From contig OX442315.1 in the NCBI GenBank assembly GCA_949358305.1, positions 5,295,875-5,359,874 of the forward strand: a stretch of 64,000 nt of DNA, read 5' to 3'. Origin of the DNA: Strigamia acuminata. Lineage: Eukaryota > Arthropoda > Chilopoda > Geophilomorpha > Linotaeniidae. The notes below the pieces were generated by a model. That model was not told where the DNA came from and made no database searches. It saw only the letters and a list, made by a program, of their open reading frames with translations. How positions within the stretch are numbered: position 1 is the first letter of the stretch; every line of letters begins with the position of its first letter. The translations under genes and the position numbers were made by a program. Positions 24,271 through 38,600 of this stretch are shown here, piece after piece.

Positions 24271-26873
24271 ATGAATTTAGAAGTTTTCACTTGTTTTAAG
24301 TAAGTGGAAACTACTTTATTTAGTTTAACATACGTCTGGTTGGTCTGTTGCCGAGCAGTTCTTAAACTTAGACTGATAAACATAAAGTTGCCAAGTTATC
24401 ATATCATGTGGGCAAGACTCCTAGTTGGAGTGGAGGAACTAACCAATCAATCTAAGCTCAACTACTCGTATCTGATTTGAGGACTACTTGATTTGTAAAT
24501 TATTTGTAATTAGTTATTTATTATTTTTTGTATTTTATTCAAAGATGTGGTTTCAAGAGTGTTATTACGAAGGAACAACCTAGTAGTCACATCTTCTGTC
24601 AGGGATGTGATGCGAAAACTGATTTCAGCAGGCACACACTTGTATGTATGTACATAAAATGTTAACAAAATTAATAGCCCAGGCTTCCATTTTAGATCTA
24701 TGTGACGAAAAAAGTTCGAGATGGTTGATCAGATGTTGCTGGGTCATTAGTGTTTAATTATGGTCGTGGAATTTCAAATTATATTCATAATTGTAATTAT
24801 TTTTTCAGGAAAAAGCTGGTGGTGACACCCAATCGGAGGAAGAACATTGTAAATATTGCAACAGTGTGATCGATCTAAACATAATCGAAGTAATTATAAT
24901 ACGGAGTAGCAAATATTTGATGATTAAATTAATATCGATATTTTTTATTCATTTTGCTCGACAGAGCCACAATGACAGTTGCGAGATGTATCCAATCTAC
25001 TGCAGTTTTTGTAATGGCAAATTTAATCGTCTCACGGTGAGTCCACTCAATTTGCAGTGGAATTTGCATTAAGAATGCTAAATTTTTATTTCAAACAGAT
25101 GAGCAGCCATGTGCAAAACTGTGTCCGTGGTTTACGCCAGTGCAAGTTTTCGCCAATTGGTTGTCAATTTCAAGTGTGTTGATATTACAACTAAAATTAA
25201 ATTTATTCTACAAAGTCAAAAACATTGCAGGGAAATCAATTGGAAGTTGACAAACACGAAAGTAGTGATTCTCATGCCGAGTTGATGATGAAATTATTGC
25301 TGACTCCTCAAACCGAGGTAGAATAATTGTATCAACAGGATTTTTTTGATTAAATTCTATAATTGTAAGCTGTATGCAAATATTTGTCATTGCAGAATGA
25401 GTGCTGCAGGAAAATGCAGGTTGTTCAAGGTAGAACTTCATTCGGTCGATATTTTTGTGAGGTTTTAAAATATTATTTTGATAGATAATTTGGAGAAAAC
25501 CATAGGAAAGCAGGAAAAAGAAATCAAAGATCTCCACACGAAACAAATTGAACTTCTAACCAAACGACAAACGGAGCAGTGCGATAATGTAGAAAACTAT
25601 GAAAAAACTCTGGCCACTGTGATTACGGCCAACAGTAAGTGATTCCAACTTGAATTGGTCGATTATCATTTAATTTTGATTTCATGTTTAGATCAGTTGG
25701 CTAAAGCTGTGGGTAAGAATCGCGTAAGAGAGTAAAAGAACATACCGGTAATACAAACTTTGTTTCAGCCGCCGACAAGAAAATTTTGAGTGACAAGATC
25801 GGTATAATGAATTCGTAAAAATTACCGTATTTTACGGATCTTTAGACGCACTTTTTTAGTTTGAAAAGTCGACCGAAAATTGGGGTGCTAAGTGGCACAT
25901 CCCATTAAATTAATTCAGCGATTCCCATGAAAATAAATCGGGGAATTAAGAAAATAATAATTAAAATGGAAATTTAAGAATATCTTCTAATAATAACGTA
26001 TTTTTTCTATAAATTGACTGCTAAACTTGGGGTGCGTCTTATGGTCCGCGTCTTTTCATGGTATGTTGATATATTTTTAATTGATTTTAATTGTCAGATG
26101 CTGTGGTTCGAAAACAAAATGAGTGCGAACTTGAACATGCAAAAGCCAAAGGTGAGTTGATGATATTTTATCGTATTTAATCTTAATTTTATTCGTACGT
26201 AGAAGAATATTGGTATGTATTGCGACTGAAAGTGCGCCCAATTAGGTTTTTTATACATCTTTGCCAAGATTTTTGACAAACTTTTTTTTGTCAAATTTCT
26301 GATTAAATTTTATTTAGTTTCATTTATTCAACAGAAAAAATAGAATTGGATCTGAAGAACAAACTGGCAACCCTTTCGTTACTAGAACATGTCTGGAAAA
26401 TTGATAAATTTCGAAACGCTCGTGACAATGCAATATCGGGAAGGATAGATTACATTTGTAGCAATCCTTTTTACACTAAGAAGGGTGGTTATAAAATGCA
26501 ACTAATGCTATTTCCAAATGGTATTAAAGAAGGAAAGGGAACACACTTATCCGTTTTTCTTCGAGTGATCAAAGGCCCAAATGATGCAATTCTTCATTGG
26601 CCTATACAGTATCGAGCAAAATTTACCTTGATGGATCAATCGACACATAAAATTCACCATTCTCAAACTATAGATTCTGATCTTACCAGTTGTAAAGAAT
26701 GGTTTGAAAGGCCAATGAATGCAGAATACAAAGGGTTTGGAAAGAAAGAATTTTTTCATTTAGATGAAATTGAACCGAAATATGTAGTAGATGACACGAT
26801 ATTTGTTAAATTAGATTTAACGTTACTACTTGAAAACAATTGTCCAATTTTGAATGTTTTACTCCCAACTTGA
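24271..26873 (+). CDS. TRAF-like zinc-finger/MATH protein, unit 6 (class B), frameshifted C-terminus
   Basis: Exons 24271-24299, 24545-24641, 24809-24889, 24965-25036, 25099-25173, 25231-25317, 25396-25429, 25485-25634, 25692-25712, 25769-25801, 26098-26151 and 26335-26873 make 1272 bp (423 aa) with no internal stop. The start codes MNLEVFTCFK. Zinc fingers match the family (HIFCQGCD, CKYC, HNDSCEMYPIYCSFC, CKFSPIGC). The 150-bp exon 25485-25634 fuses two coiled-coil exons after an in-frame deletion. The MATH domain is complete to FVKLDL; there a one-base deletion (ATTTAACG for ATTTAAACG) changes the frame and adds a ~17-residue tail (begins TLLLENN) past the family stop. Probably still functional, since only the last residues change. 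Confidence 0.75.
25825..26061. mobile_element. TA-flanked MITE in unit 6 intron
   Basis: Begins CCGTATTTTACGGATCTTTAGACGCAC-like sequence and ends GTGCGTCTTATGGTCCGCG...CATGG; imperfect inverted repeats, TA at both edges (25823-25824, 26062-26063). A related copy sits in the same intron of unit 8 (31087-31313), so the insertion is older than that duplication. Confidence 0.65.
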
Positions 26874-27501
26874 AACACTGATGTATTTTGCTGTCCAATA
26901 AATAAATAAATCAACCGAATGTTAAAGTTAACAAAATTTCTATACTAACTGAGCACAGCAAGAAAATCTCCACGCGTAATTCTATTTGATCGTAAAGTTT
27001 GTGAATAAAATTAGAACTGGACTAAATTCTGAAAAATTGTTCATTTATTTTTGTTGGTGATATTGTTCTGTGCTTCACCGTCAGGTGGCGTACAAGTGTA
27101 ATGCAATCAACCGCCATCCACAAATAATCTCAACAAAAGTCATGTATACTTTATATCTTTTTTACAGTAATAGGTATCTTTACTATGGATGTATCTGTTT
27201 TGTGTCGAGAAATACGATATTTCGGTAGCACACCCCACGTGATAATTCATGGAGTGCACATTCCTACAGTTCGCGTCCGGTATTGTGATACTAAATTCCT
27301 AGTGCGCATCCCATTCTGCGCAGATGATTTTCTAATTCCAGTTGTTATTCAGCAGTATTAACCTTAAAATTACGCTTAATACTGCTAAATAACGACTGAA
27401 ATTAGAAAAAGGTCTGCGCAGAACAGGATGCGCACTACGAATTTTGTATAGATACCGGGCGCAAACCAAGGCACGATTCAACTTTTCTCCGTTTAGTCTC
27501 T
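26874..27501 (+). other. Intergenic between units 6 and 7, with foldback MITE copy 2
   Basis: AATAAATAAATAAA-type poly(A) signal near 26897, a decayed conserved upstream block near 27230-27265 and the second foldback MITE at about 27269-27466 (ends GATACCGGGCGCAAAC). No coding potential seen. Confidence 0.6.
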
Positions 27502-28805
27502 ATGGATCCAGAAGTCTTCACATGTATCAAGTAAGTGGAAATCGCTGAACATAGTTTAAAAAAATCAATCTAGCAAAACATCAATAGATGATTTCATTGC
27601 TTGGTTTGTTGCCTCGCACTTACTAATAACCGAAAGTAATAGGTGGCCGGATTTGCCATTTGCAGTGGAACGACTAACCGATCAATCTAAGCTCAAGTTT
27701 CTTATTTGAATACAACTTGATTTGTAAATTATTTGTATTTAGTTATTTATTTTTTCTATTTTATCCAAAGATGTGGTGCCGAAACAGATCTCAGCAGGCC
27801 AACAGTTGTAAGTACACAGTAAAGTGTTCATAAAATTAACAGCGCACACTGGTGACAAATAAGTGCACTAGAATTTTCTTTGGATGTTGCTGAGTCTATT
27901 ATTATGGTAGTGGAATTTCAAATTTAAATTGTAATTATTTTCTCAGGAAAAAGCTGGTGGTGACACCCAATCAGAGGAAGGACATTGTAGATATTGCAAC
28001 AGTGTGATCGATCTAAATAAGATGGAAGTAATGAAAATATCAAATATTTAATGATTAAATTAATATCGATATTTTTTTTTATTTTGCTCGATAGAACCAC
28101 AATGACAGTTTGTGCCAGTGCAAGTTTTCGCCGATCGGTTGTCCGTTTCAGGTGTGCACATGTCCCAATTGAAATGATAATTATTTTGACTCATAAAAAT
28201 CCAGGGATTGTCGAATAAATTCAAAAAATACCAACGCAATTCGTTCGCCATTGCCAGCGAAAATTTGTGACTAATTTTTAACGAATTTCACTTGTTCTTT
28301 AGATCTAATGGAAATGGATTTGAACAATATACGGGCAACTGTTTCGTCCTTCGAATACACCTGGAAAGTTAGTAATTTTGCAAACCTTCGTCGAGATGCA
28401 ATATCGGGGAAGCGAGACTGCATTTATAGCAATCCTTTTAATACCAAGAAGAACGGTTATAAAATGCGACTACTGATATATCCAAATGGCACACTATTGG
28501 GAAAGGGATCTCGCTTATCTGTTTTTCTTCAAGTGATGAAAGGTCCAAATGATGCAATACTTCATTGGCCTATTCAATATACTGGAAAAGTTAGCTTGAT
28601 GGACCCATTGTCACACACAACTCATTATTCTCAAACAATGAACTCTGACTTATTCAAACATGGGAGCGATTGTTTTGACAGACCAATAAATACGGTAAAC
28701 CGTGCATGTGGACACTCAAAATTTATTCATTTGTATAAAATTGAAGCAAAATATGTAGTAGATGACACAATGTTTTTGAAACTAGATTTAGATGTTATTA
28801 CTTGA
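27502..28805 (+). pseudogene. TRAF-like unit 7 (class A): zinc fingers and coiled coil deleted
   Basis: Exons are 27502-27530, 27771-27807, 27947-28027, 28095-28151 and 28303-28805. Three deletions are evident against the paralogs. Exon 2 lost 60 bp between two copies of GATGTGGT, removing most of the first finger. Exons 4 and 5 were fused with loss of one finger. Everything from there to near the MATH exon (all coiled-coil exons and the minisatellite) is gone. Exons 1-4 sum to 204 bp, so splicing enters the MATH exon in phase 0 and reads ATC TAA at once, although the exon expects phase 1. The MATH frame itself is open (165 aa from its own ATG), so a MATH-only protein remains possible. Confidence 0.75.
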
Positions 28806-29495
28806 AAACAATTGTCCAATTTTCAGTGTTCTGTATATTTTGCTATTATAATAAATAAATCATCTGAATGTTAAGATTAACCAAATTGCTGTAGTAACTT
28901 GAGCCCAGCATTAAAATATCCACATGTAATTCTATTTGCTCGTATAGTTTGAATAAAAATAGAACTGGACTAAATTGTGAAAAATTGTCCATTTTTTTTA
29001 TTTATTTAAGAACTGTTGGTGATATTGTTCGATGGGTCACCGTCAGATGGCGTACAACGGTAATGCAATCAACCGTCATCCACAAATAATCTCAACATAT
29101 TTTACAGTAATATGTATCTTTGCTTTGGATGTATCTGTTTTGTTTCGAGAAATACTATATTCCGGTAGCACACTCCAGATGTTAATTTATCGAGTGCACA
29201 TTCCTACAGTTCGCGCCCGCTATCGTGAGACTAAATTCCTAGTGCGCATCCCATTCTGCGCAGACGATTTTCTAATTCCAGTTGTTATTTAGCAGTATTA
29301 AGGCTAATATTGCGCTTAATACTGCTAAATAACGACTGGAATTAGAAAAATGTCTGCGCAGAACGGGATGCGCACTACGAATTTTGTATCAAGATACAGG
29401 GCGCAAACCAAAGCTACTTGAATACTGTAGTCGCACGAGAGTCGGAAACTTTAGTTGCCGTTCGGCACTATTCAACTTGTCTCCGTTTAGTCTCT
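28806..29495 (+). other. Intergenic between units 7 and 8, with foldback MITE copy 3
   Basis: Poly(A) signal near 28850, conserved upstream block at about 29174-29206, then a foldback MITE at about 29209-29407 (arms around TTATTTAGCAGTATTAAG and its complement). No gene found. Confidence 0.6.
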
Positions 29496-32084
29496 ATGGA
29501 TCCAGAAGTGTTCACGTGTATCAAGTAAGTGAAAATCGCTGAACTTAGTTTAAAACATCAATCTAACAAAACATCAATAGATGATTTCATTGCTTGGTTT
29601 GTTGCCTCGCACTTACTAATAACCGAAAGTAATAAGTGGCCGGATTTGCCATTAGCAGTGGAACGACTAACCGATCAATCTAAGCTTAAGTTTCTGATTT
29701 GAATACAACTTGATTTGTAAATTATTTGTATTTAGTTATTTATTTTTTCTATTTTATCCAAAGATGTGGTTTGAAGAGTGTTATTTCCAAGGAACAACCT
29801 AGTAGTCACATCTTCTGTCAGGGATGTGGTGCCAAAACAGATCTCAGCAGGCCCACACTTGTAAGTATGCAATAAAGTGCTCATAAAATTAACAGCGCAC
29901 ACTTCTATTTAGACCCAGGTGACAAATAAGTGCACTAGAATTTTAATCGGATGTTGCTGGGCTATTAGTCTATTATTACGGTAGTGAAATTTCAAATTTT
30001 TATTCATGAATTGTAATTATTTTCTCAGGAAAAGGGTGGTGGTGACATCCAATCAGAGGAAGTACATTGTAGATATTGCAACTGTGTGGTCGATTTAAAT
30101 AAAATGGAAGTAATTATAATATGGAGTATCAAATATTTGATAATTAAATTAATATCAATATTTTTTATTCATTTTGCTCGACAGAGCCATAATGACAGTT
30201 GCGAGATGTATCCGATCTACTGCAGTTTTTGTAACGGCAAATTTATTCGTCGCACGGTGAGTCCACTCAACTTGCAGTGGAATTTGGATTACGAATGCTA
30301 AATTTTTATTTCGAACAGATGAGTAGCCATGTGCAGAAATGTGTCCGTAGTTTACGCCAGTGCAAGTTTTCGCCAATCGGTTGTCAATTTCAAGTGTGTT
30401 GACATCGCAACTGAAATTAAATTTATTCTACAAAGTCAAAACATTGCAGGGAAATCAATTGGAAGTTGACAAACACGAAGTTGGCAATTTTCACGCCGAG
30501 GTTATGATGAAAACCATAGAAAAGCAGGAAAAAGCAATCGAAGATCTCCACTCGAAACTAATTGAACAAAGTAGGAAAATGGAGGAATTGATACAGCGCT
30601 TAAAATTGCGAGAAGGTGAATTGTCGTATCACAAGATGGTAAAATCAATCAATATTTTGTTGAACAAATTTCAGCTGAAGTCAAAGATGAAGTTGAGCAT
30701 TCGAATAAGACGATGGAAAAAACTATTGGTAAAAGTGCAGTTTGCGAGTTTTATTACTCTTTTCATGTGATTTAAGCTTAAAATGAGAATTTTCTTAGAA
30801 CTTCTAACCAAACGGCAAACAGAGCAGTGCGATAATGTAGAAAACTATGAAAAAACTCTGACCACTGTGATTACGGCCAACAGTAAGTGATTCCAGTTTG
30901 TATCGGTCGATTATTATTTAATATTGATCTCATGTTTAGATCAGTTGGCTAAAGCTGTGGGTGAGAATCGTTCTATTTATTTGACTAACACGTAAGAGAT
31001 TAAAAGAACATAATACAAACTTTGTTTCAGCCGAGGACAAGAAAATTCTGAGTGACAAGATCGGTATAATCAATTCGTAAAAATTACCGTATTTTACAGA
31101 TCGTTAGATGCACTTTTTTAGTTTGAAAAGTCGACCAAAAATTGGGATGCTAAGTGGCACATCCCATAAAGTTAATTCAGCGATGAATCGGGAAATTATG
31201 AAATTAATAATTAAAATAGAAATTTAAGAATTTCTTGTAATACTAAGGTATTTTTTTTCTAAAAATTGACTGCTAAACTTGGGGTGCGTCTTATGGTCCG
31301 CATTTTGTCATGGTGTGTTGATATATTTTTAATTGATTTTAATTTTCAGATGCTGTGGTTAGAAAACAAAATGAGTGCGAACTTGAACATGCAAAAGACA
31401 AAAGTGAGTTGCTGATTTTATCGTATTTAATCTTAATTTTATTTGTATGTTCAAGAATATTAGTATGTACTGCGACTGAGAGTGCGCTAAATTAGATTGT
31501 TGACAAATTTTTGCCAAGAATTTTGCCAAACTTTTTTTTGTCAAGTTTCTGATTAAATTTTAACTATTTTCATTTATTCAACAGAAAAAATAGAATTGGA
31601 TCTGAAGAACAAACTGGAAACCTTTTCGTCGCTGGAATATGTCTGGAGAATTGATAATTTTCGAAACTCTCGTCACTATGCAAGATCGGAATGGCAAGAC
31701 TACATTTGTAGCAATCCTTTTTACACAAAGAAGGGTGGTTATAAAATGCAACTAATGCTATATCCAAATGGTATTCTCTCCGGAAATGGAACACACTTAT
31801 CCGTTTTTCTTCGAGTGATCAAAGGCCCAAATGATGCAATTCTTCAGTGGCCTGTACAGTATCAAGCAAAATTTACTTTAATGGATCAATCGACACATAA
31901 AATTCACCATTCCCAAACTCGAGATTCTGATATTATCAATTATAAAGAATGTTTTGATCGGCCAATGAATGAAGAAAACCAGGGATATGGAAAGTCACAA
32001 TTTATTCGTTTAGATGAAATTGAAGCAAAATATTTAGTTGGCGGCACAATGTTTGTTAAATTAGATTTAAACGTTACTACTTGA
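29496..32084 (+). CDS. TRAF-like zinc-finger/MATH protein, unit 8 (class B), best intact copy
   Basis: Exons 29496-29524, 29764-29860, 30029-30109, 30185-30256, 30319-30393, 30450-30615, 30675-30728, 30799-30882, 30940-30960, 31031-31063, 31350-31403 and 31585-32084 sum to 1266 bp, encoding 421 aa without a stop. It has the full domain order: MDPEVFTCIKCG, HIFCQGCGAKTDL, CRYC, HNDSCEMYPIYCSFC, HVQKC, CKFSPIGC, a coiled coil of about 130 residues, and a MATH domain (YVWRIDNFRN ... MFVKLDLNVTT). Every donor is GT and every acceptor AG. No fused or missing exon, so it serves as the reference layout for class B. Expected role: cytosolic receptor adaptor or related scaffolding protein; ligand unknown. 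Confidence 0.85.
31087..31313. mobile_element. MITE in unit 8 intron, same site as in unit 6
   Basis: Starts CCGTATTTTACAGATCGTTAG after TA and ends with GTGCGTCTTATGGTCCGC...TCATGG; the right flank is TG rather than TA. Shares length, sequence and position with 25825-26061. Confidence 0.65.
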
Positions 32085-32608
32085 AAACAATTGTCCACTT
32101 TTGAATGTTTTACTGTAACCTGAAATGAAACACTGATGTATCTTGCTGTCTAATAAATAAATAAATCAACCGAATGTTAAGGTTAACAAAATTTCTATAC
32201 TAACATGAGCACGGCAAGAAAATCTCCACGCGTAATTCTATTTGATCGTAAAGTTTGTGCATAAAAATAAAACACGACTAAATTCTGAAAAATTGTTCAT
32301 TTATTTTTGTTGGTGATATTGTTCGGTGCGTCACCCGTCAGGTGGCGTACAAGGGTAATGCAATCAACCGCCATCCACAAATAATCTCAACAAAAGTCAT
32401 GGATACCTTTATATCTTTTTACAGTAATATGTATCTTTACTTTGGATGTATCTGTTTTGTATCGAGAAATACGATATTTCGGTAGCACACGCCAGATGCT
32501 AATTTATCGAGTGCACATTCCTACAGTTCGCGCCCAGTATCGTGATACTAAATTCGTAGTGCGCATCCCATTCTGCGCAGACGATTTTCTAATTCCATGT
32601 GTTATTTA
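32085..32608 (+). other. 3' UTR of unit 8 and 5' region of unit 9, cut by the Maverick
   Basis: Poly(A) signal near 32152, conserved upstream block at 32491-32523, then the left half of a foldback MITE from about 32526. The MITE is interrupted at its TATTTA (32603-32608), which is duplicated at 50812-50817 on the far side of the Maverick. Confidence 0.8.
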
Positions 32609-35600
32609 TGTTGTTGGAAAATTTACTCCACTGGATCAAGCACCAAAGGTGCAATCCTTCATTTCTGGCTCAAACTTAGAGGCATGAGGAAGTGGTTCGA
32701 GGGCGGGAGAATGAGGATGTTTAGGTTAGGTTAGGTTTAGGTTTAGGATAGGCAGCGCCATCTACTAACAAAATTGGCGAGTAAAAGTGGCCCATTTGGT
32801 CCGAGGACAAAATGAACAAGATGGCGGTGAGTCATACTAGGTCGCGAGCAACCTTGGAGGGAAAAACGTCTTTTGACCTTTGACCTTGACCTTTGACCTT
32901 TGACCTTTTTGAGCGGCCCATTTGACCTTTGACCTTTGACCTTTGACCTTTGTGGTGGAAAATTTGACCTTTGACCTTTGACCTTTGAGGTGGAAAATTT
33001 GGCATCTGAAGGTGGAGAGTTTAACCATTGACCTGTATGACTCACTTCCTGTTTTGGAATTTTCTAGAATTTTTATTATCTCTTATTTCTTCCTGGATTG
33101 TCCTTGATTGGAACTTTCTAGAATTTTTATTATCTCTTATTTCTTCCTGGATTGTCCTTGATTGGAATTTTCTAGAATTTTTATTATCTCTTATTTCTTC
33201 CTGGATTGACCTGGATTGGAATTTTCTAGAATTTTTATTATCTCTTATTTCTTCCTGGATTGACCTTGTTTGGAATTTTCTAGAATGTTCTGTGATGACT
33301 CATCACTTCCGGTTTTGTGGGTATATAAGGAGTGACAAATCAGAATTTTTTCAGTTGATCAACGACTTTGGACCCTGTCGGACTGGGGTACCTATGCCCA
33401 AATTTTTGATTTTTTTTTCAAAAAAACTTAGAAAATTTTGAAAAAAAAACTTAGAACAATTTACAATAAAGCGATCTTAGGACAAGAAAGGACACAGATG
33501 GATTTCAGGAGCATAAAAAAATGATGCTTACCCTTCAATTTTTTTTTCACAAATGAAGAGATATTTAATTGCGTGATGTTATAAGGTACTAAACCGGTTC
33601 AAACTGGTTTCTAATTGAATTTTTTTAAAGGTCACATCACGGGTATATAATGAGTGACAAATCAGAATTTTTTCAGTTGATCAACGACTTTGGACCCTGT
33701 CGGACTGGGGTACCTATGCCCAAATTTTTGATTTTTTTTCAAAAAAACTTAGAAAATTTTGAAAAAAAACTTAGAACAATTTACAACAAAGCGATCTTAG
33801 GACAAGAAAGGACACAGATGGATTTCAGGAGCATAAAAAAATGATGCTTACCCTTCAATTTTTTTTTCACAAATGAAGAGATATTTAATTGCGTGATGTT
33901 ATAAGGTACTAAACCGGTTCAAACTGGTTTCTAATTGAATTTTTTTAAAGGTCACATCACGGGTATATAATGAGTGACAAATCAGAATTTTTTCAGTTGA
34001 TCAACGACTTTGGACCCTGTCGGACTGGGGTACCTATGCCCAAATTTTTGATTTTTTTTCAAAAAAACTTAGAAAATTTTGAAAAAAAAACTTAGAACAA
34101 TTTACAACAAAGCGATCTTAGGACAAGAAAGGACACAGATGGATTTCAGGAGCATAAAAAAATGATGCTTACCCTTCAATTTTTTTTTCACAAATGAATA
34201 GATATTTAATTGCGTGATGTTATAAGGTACCAAACCGGTTCAAACTGGTTTCTAATTGAATTTTCTTAAAGGTCACATCACGGGTATATAATGAGTGACA
34301 AATCAGAATTTTTTCAGTTGATCAACAACCTTGGACCCTGAAGGAGTGGGGGACCTATGCTCAAATTTTCAAAATTTTTCAAAAAAACTTACAAAAATTT
34401 TGAAAAAAAACTTTGAAAAATTTACAACAAAGCGATCTTAGGACAAGATAGGACAAGACAGGACAAGAAAAGGCAAGATAGGACAAGACAGGACAAGATA
34501 GGACAAGACAGGACAAGAAAAGGCAAGAAAAGGCAAGACAGGACAAGACAGGACAAGACAGGACCAGACGGGACAAGAAAAGACAAGATAGGACAAGATT
34601 TTCAAGGTAAGCAAGAGTCAGAAGTGACTGAAGTGACGGAACTAATGATGTCGGCCTGTTTATGGCACGGCTGACTTAGCTCTGGCATTCAGTTGATGTG
34701 TGTTAATTGAGCAGTTGATGATTTGTGGCTGCTGGTTGAATTGTTTGCCCCCCCCCCCCCCTCGAGTGGTGTTTGTTTGTTTGTTTGTTTGATCAGTCAG
34801 GCTAACAAAGTCGGCCTGTTTATGGCACGGCTGGCTTAGCTCTGGCATCATGCTTAGTGTTTGTTTAATTTATTTTATTTCTTAAATTATTTTTATATAA
34901 AAAAATGAAATCCATTTAGATTCGCTCTGTGCTTAAGATGAATAGATACAAAGTCAAGAAATGTGTAGAGTTTTTAAAAGGAAAAAGAGAAAGTGGACAA
35001 CTATCTAAGGATTTTAAGTTACACATCAAGTTGGAACAACTCTTGGCAAAATGCCGAGAATATGATGATTTTGTGAACATTGAACCTCGGCCGTATTACC
35101 TTTTCAAAAATATCTTTGACGGACAAGTGCTTGATTACATTGTCGAATTCGACGAAAAGATTTTTGACATAGAAGACGTGATGAAAGACGCCACTCCAAA
35201 TATCCGTGCATTGGCAGCAGAAGTTGCTGCCAGCATGAATTCGTGCAAAGTGAGCGTTATGATGCTATTGAGATATCGGCATTCCCTGAGGACGACGACT
35301 GATCAACATTATTGGTACCGGGCCGATCCGTTCGTGATGCATTCGGACGATGTTGACCACATTCTGGATTCAGCTGCGAAACAACTGGCCATACAAAATG
35401 CCGAATTTGTCGAAACTCACGACTATTTATATTACCTTTGTGTGGACGAGATTAAAATTGGTTTTGGTGCTTTACACCAGAAAGGTGGATGGTATAAAGA
35501 TGTTCCGTCATTTCCGTTGAGTTTGAACAACGATTTACCGGCCGTCATTTGCAATAAGAAAGCCGTGTTAACATTTAAAATTGAGTTGCAAAAGTCTTTT

Positions 35601-38600
35601 GTTTGGGCCGTTCTTGCATCTTTACATCCTGTAGCCAATAATGCTGAACGCATAATTAATTACTTGAAGTATGAGCACGAATTGAACTTGCAAGGCTTTG
35701 AATTTCCGTTGACTTACAGAAACGTAGAAAAATTCCAGTTGCAGAATCCTGATATCGAAGTGACTATTTATTTTTGGGACAGCAATCATGTGCAAAGATA
35801 TGTGACCGTACACAGAAACAGGAAACATCACGTCGATCTATTCTTCTACGGAAACAACTGCTACGGACATGTGAGGAATCTAAAACGTTTGCTCGGTTAT
35901 TTTCCGTGTCATTACTGCGACAACCAATTCAAGAGCATTGTGGGTAGAGACAAACACTTGACAGTATTCCACTCCTTTCCTGAAGAAGAAGAATCGTCAT
36001 ATCAGGAACTGGATGAACATCTGCGCAGCAAAAAGGCAGTGGTAAATGTCCAGAACTCGGATCAGAAAAGTTTTTTGTGGTCCATATTGGCTGCCTTGTA
36101 TCCGGCACCCGATAATGTATGCAGAACGGGTTATTACGTACAGTTTATGGACAAACTCAATCTCGAAGGGCTAGTTTTTCCTGTGGGGCCGAAAGAAGTG
36201 CTTACGTTCGAAAGACGAAATGAAAGTTTGAACATTAATGTATTTGCTTTGCTGCCCACGTCACGAATTGTTCCGATAAAAGTGAATATTCAGACGAACC
36301 GCCTTACCACTATTAACCTACTGAAGAAACGGAATCATTACATGTGGATCAAGGATTTCTCACGACTCATGAGCGTCAGCGATGGCAACAAGCGGTATTA
36401 TTGCATGAATTGTATGAACGGGTATTCCAGCGCCAAAGTGCTAGTTAAACATAAACATTACTGCGGAAAAAACACTCCTTCCGCCACTAAATGTCCTAAA
36501 GAAGGAACAATCTGTACGTTCAAGAGTGAGAAAAAAAAATATCCTTTACCGTACGTTTGCTACGCTGATTTCGAAGCATTCTTAGTGCCTGAAGTGGAGA
36601 CCGAACCCACTTTACATTCGGACACCATTAATTCTCACGTTCCGTGTGGTTATTCTTTTAAAGTGGTGTGCACGGAGAACGAAGCTTATTCCAGACCGTT
36701 ACAGCTGTACAGAGGTCCGGATGCCGTCGATCATTTTTTGCAATCGTTGCGTGCAGAAATTAAAGCCGTGGTTTGTCAATTTTCCCAATTGGAAAGACAA
36801 TTCGATACCAAAATGATGACTCCACTTGAATGGAACGCATTTAGAAATGCAACAACTTGTTTCTTATGCGATGGCGAGTTCTCCAAAGCTGAAGGATGGA
36901 CTAAAGTCTTGGATCACAACCATTTCACTGGAAAGTTTCGCGGAGCCGCACACGGCAAATGTAACCTCAACTACCATTGGCGGAGATCTGTGCCGGTAGT
37001 TTTCCATAATGGGAAAAGGTATGATTTTCATTTGATATTCCCACATTTGACCGTCGAGACAGAAAAAGTGACCGTCATCGCCGAAAACTCGGAATTATAC
37101 AAATCTTTCACGCTGAGAATCAATACCAGCGATGATCCAAAAGTGCCCCGTAAAGTTACGTTAAAATTCTTGGATAGTTTCCAATTTCTCGCGAGCAGTT
37201 TATCCAATTTGGCTAAAAATTTAGAGAAGTCGCAGTTTGCTGTATTTCGGAGCGAGTTTAAGGGCGAGGAAATTGATTTTCTTTTGAGGAAAGGAGTATA
37301 CCCGTACAAATATATGACTGGTTGGTCAAAATTTCTAGAAGATAAACTTCCGCCGATAGAAGAATTTGAGAACATATCCGCCGACGAATACCAATATGCT
37401 CAGTTAGTTTGGAAAACGTTGGGAATTAAAGACATGGGCGAATATCACGATTTGTATCTGAAGACCGACACTCTGTTGTTGGCGGATATATTCGAGCAGT
37501 TTAGGAAAATGTGTTTGAATCACTACAAGCTGGACCCCTGTCATTATATCACGTTTCCGAGTCTGTCTTGGGACGCAGCACTGCTCATCACCAAAGTTAA
37601 ATTGGAGCTTCTGTCTGATCCAGATATGTACATGTTTGTCGAACAAGGAATAAGAGGCGGTGTTGCCACAATCAGTCAACGCTATGCCAAAGCTAATAAC
37701 CCTCTTCTGGCATCAGGATACAATTGTGAGAAACCAGAGAGTTACATCGTCTATTTGGATGCGAATTCCATGTATTCCTGGGCAATGAGCAAACCGTTAC
37801 CCGTTGGCAACTTTGCCTTCGACGATAATTTAGCCGAATGGACGCAAGAAAGGATTTTGAAAATGGGAGAGAACGATACGATGGGATGCATCTTGGAAGT
37901 GGATTTGGGATATCCGCAAGAACTGCACTTGGCCCACAATTGTCTGCCTTTGGCTCCGGAAATGATACGTTCTGCGGACGACACTTGTCCCAGATTAATC
38001 CCGCATTTGCAAGGTCGTTGTAATTACATTCTGCATTACAGAGCTCTGCAATTGTATTTGTCCCTGGGCATGACGTTGATGAAAATAAAAAAAGTGCTGA
38101 CGTTTGAGCAAAAACCATGGTTGGCCAAGTATATCGAACTGAATATTGAGAAACGGAAGTCCGCTACCAGTGATTTTGAGCAGGAATTAGCGAAATTAGC
38201 TAACAACTCGGTCTTTGGAAAAACCTTGCAGGACGTGAGGAAATATAGACAATTTTATCTGGTGAATAATCAGAAAGACTGGGATAAACACCTTAACCAC
38301 GCCGGTTACAAAGGATATAAAGCCTTGAATAGTAATCTGATGTTGGTTGAACGTCGTAAGCTGGAATTGACGTTAGACAAACCTATTTACAGCGGATTAA
38401 CTATCCTGGACTTGTCTAAATGCTTGCTATATGACTTTCATTACAACGTCATGAAAAAAAAATTCTCAGACAAGCTGAGATTGCTGATGACGGATACGGA
38501 TAGTTTGATGTATGAAATAGAAGCTCCGTCAGTCTACTCGTTCTTCAGAGAAGAAATACCAGAAGTGATGGATCTGTCTAATTACGACCCACCTGATGGC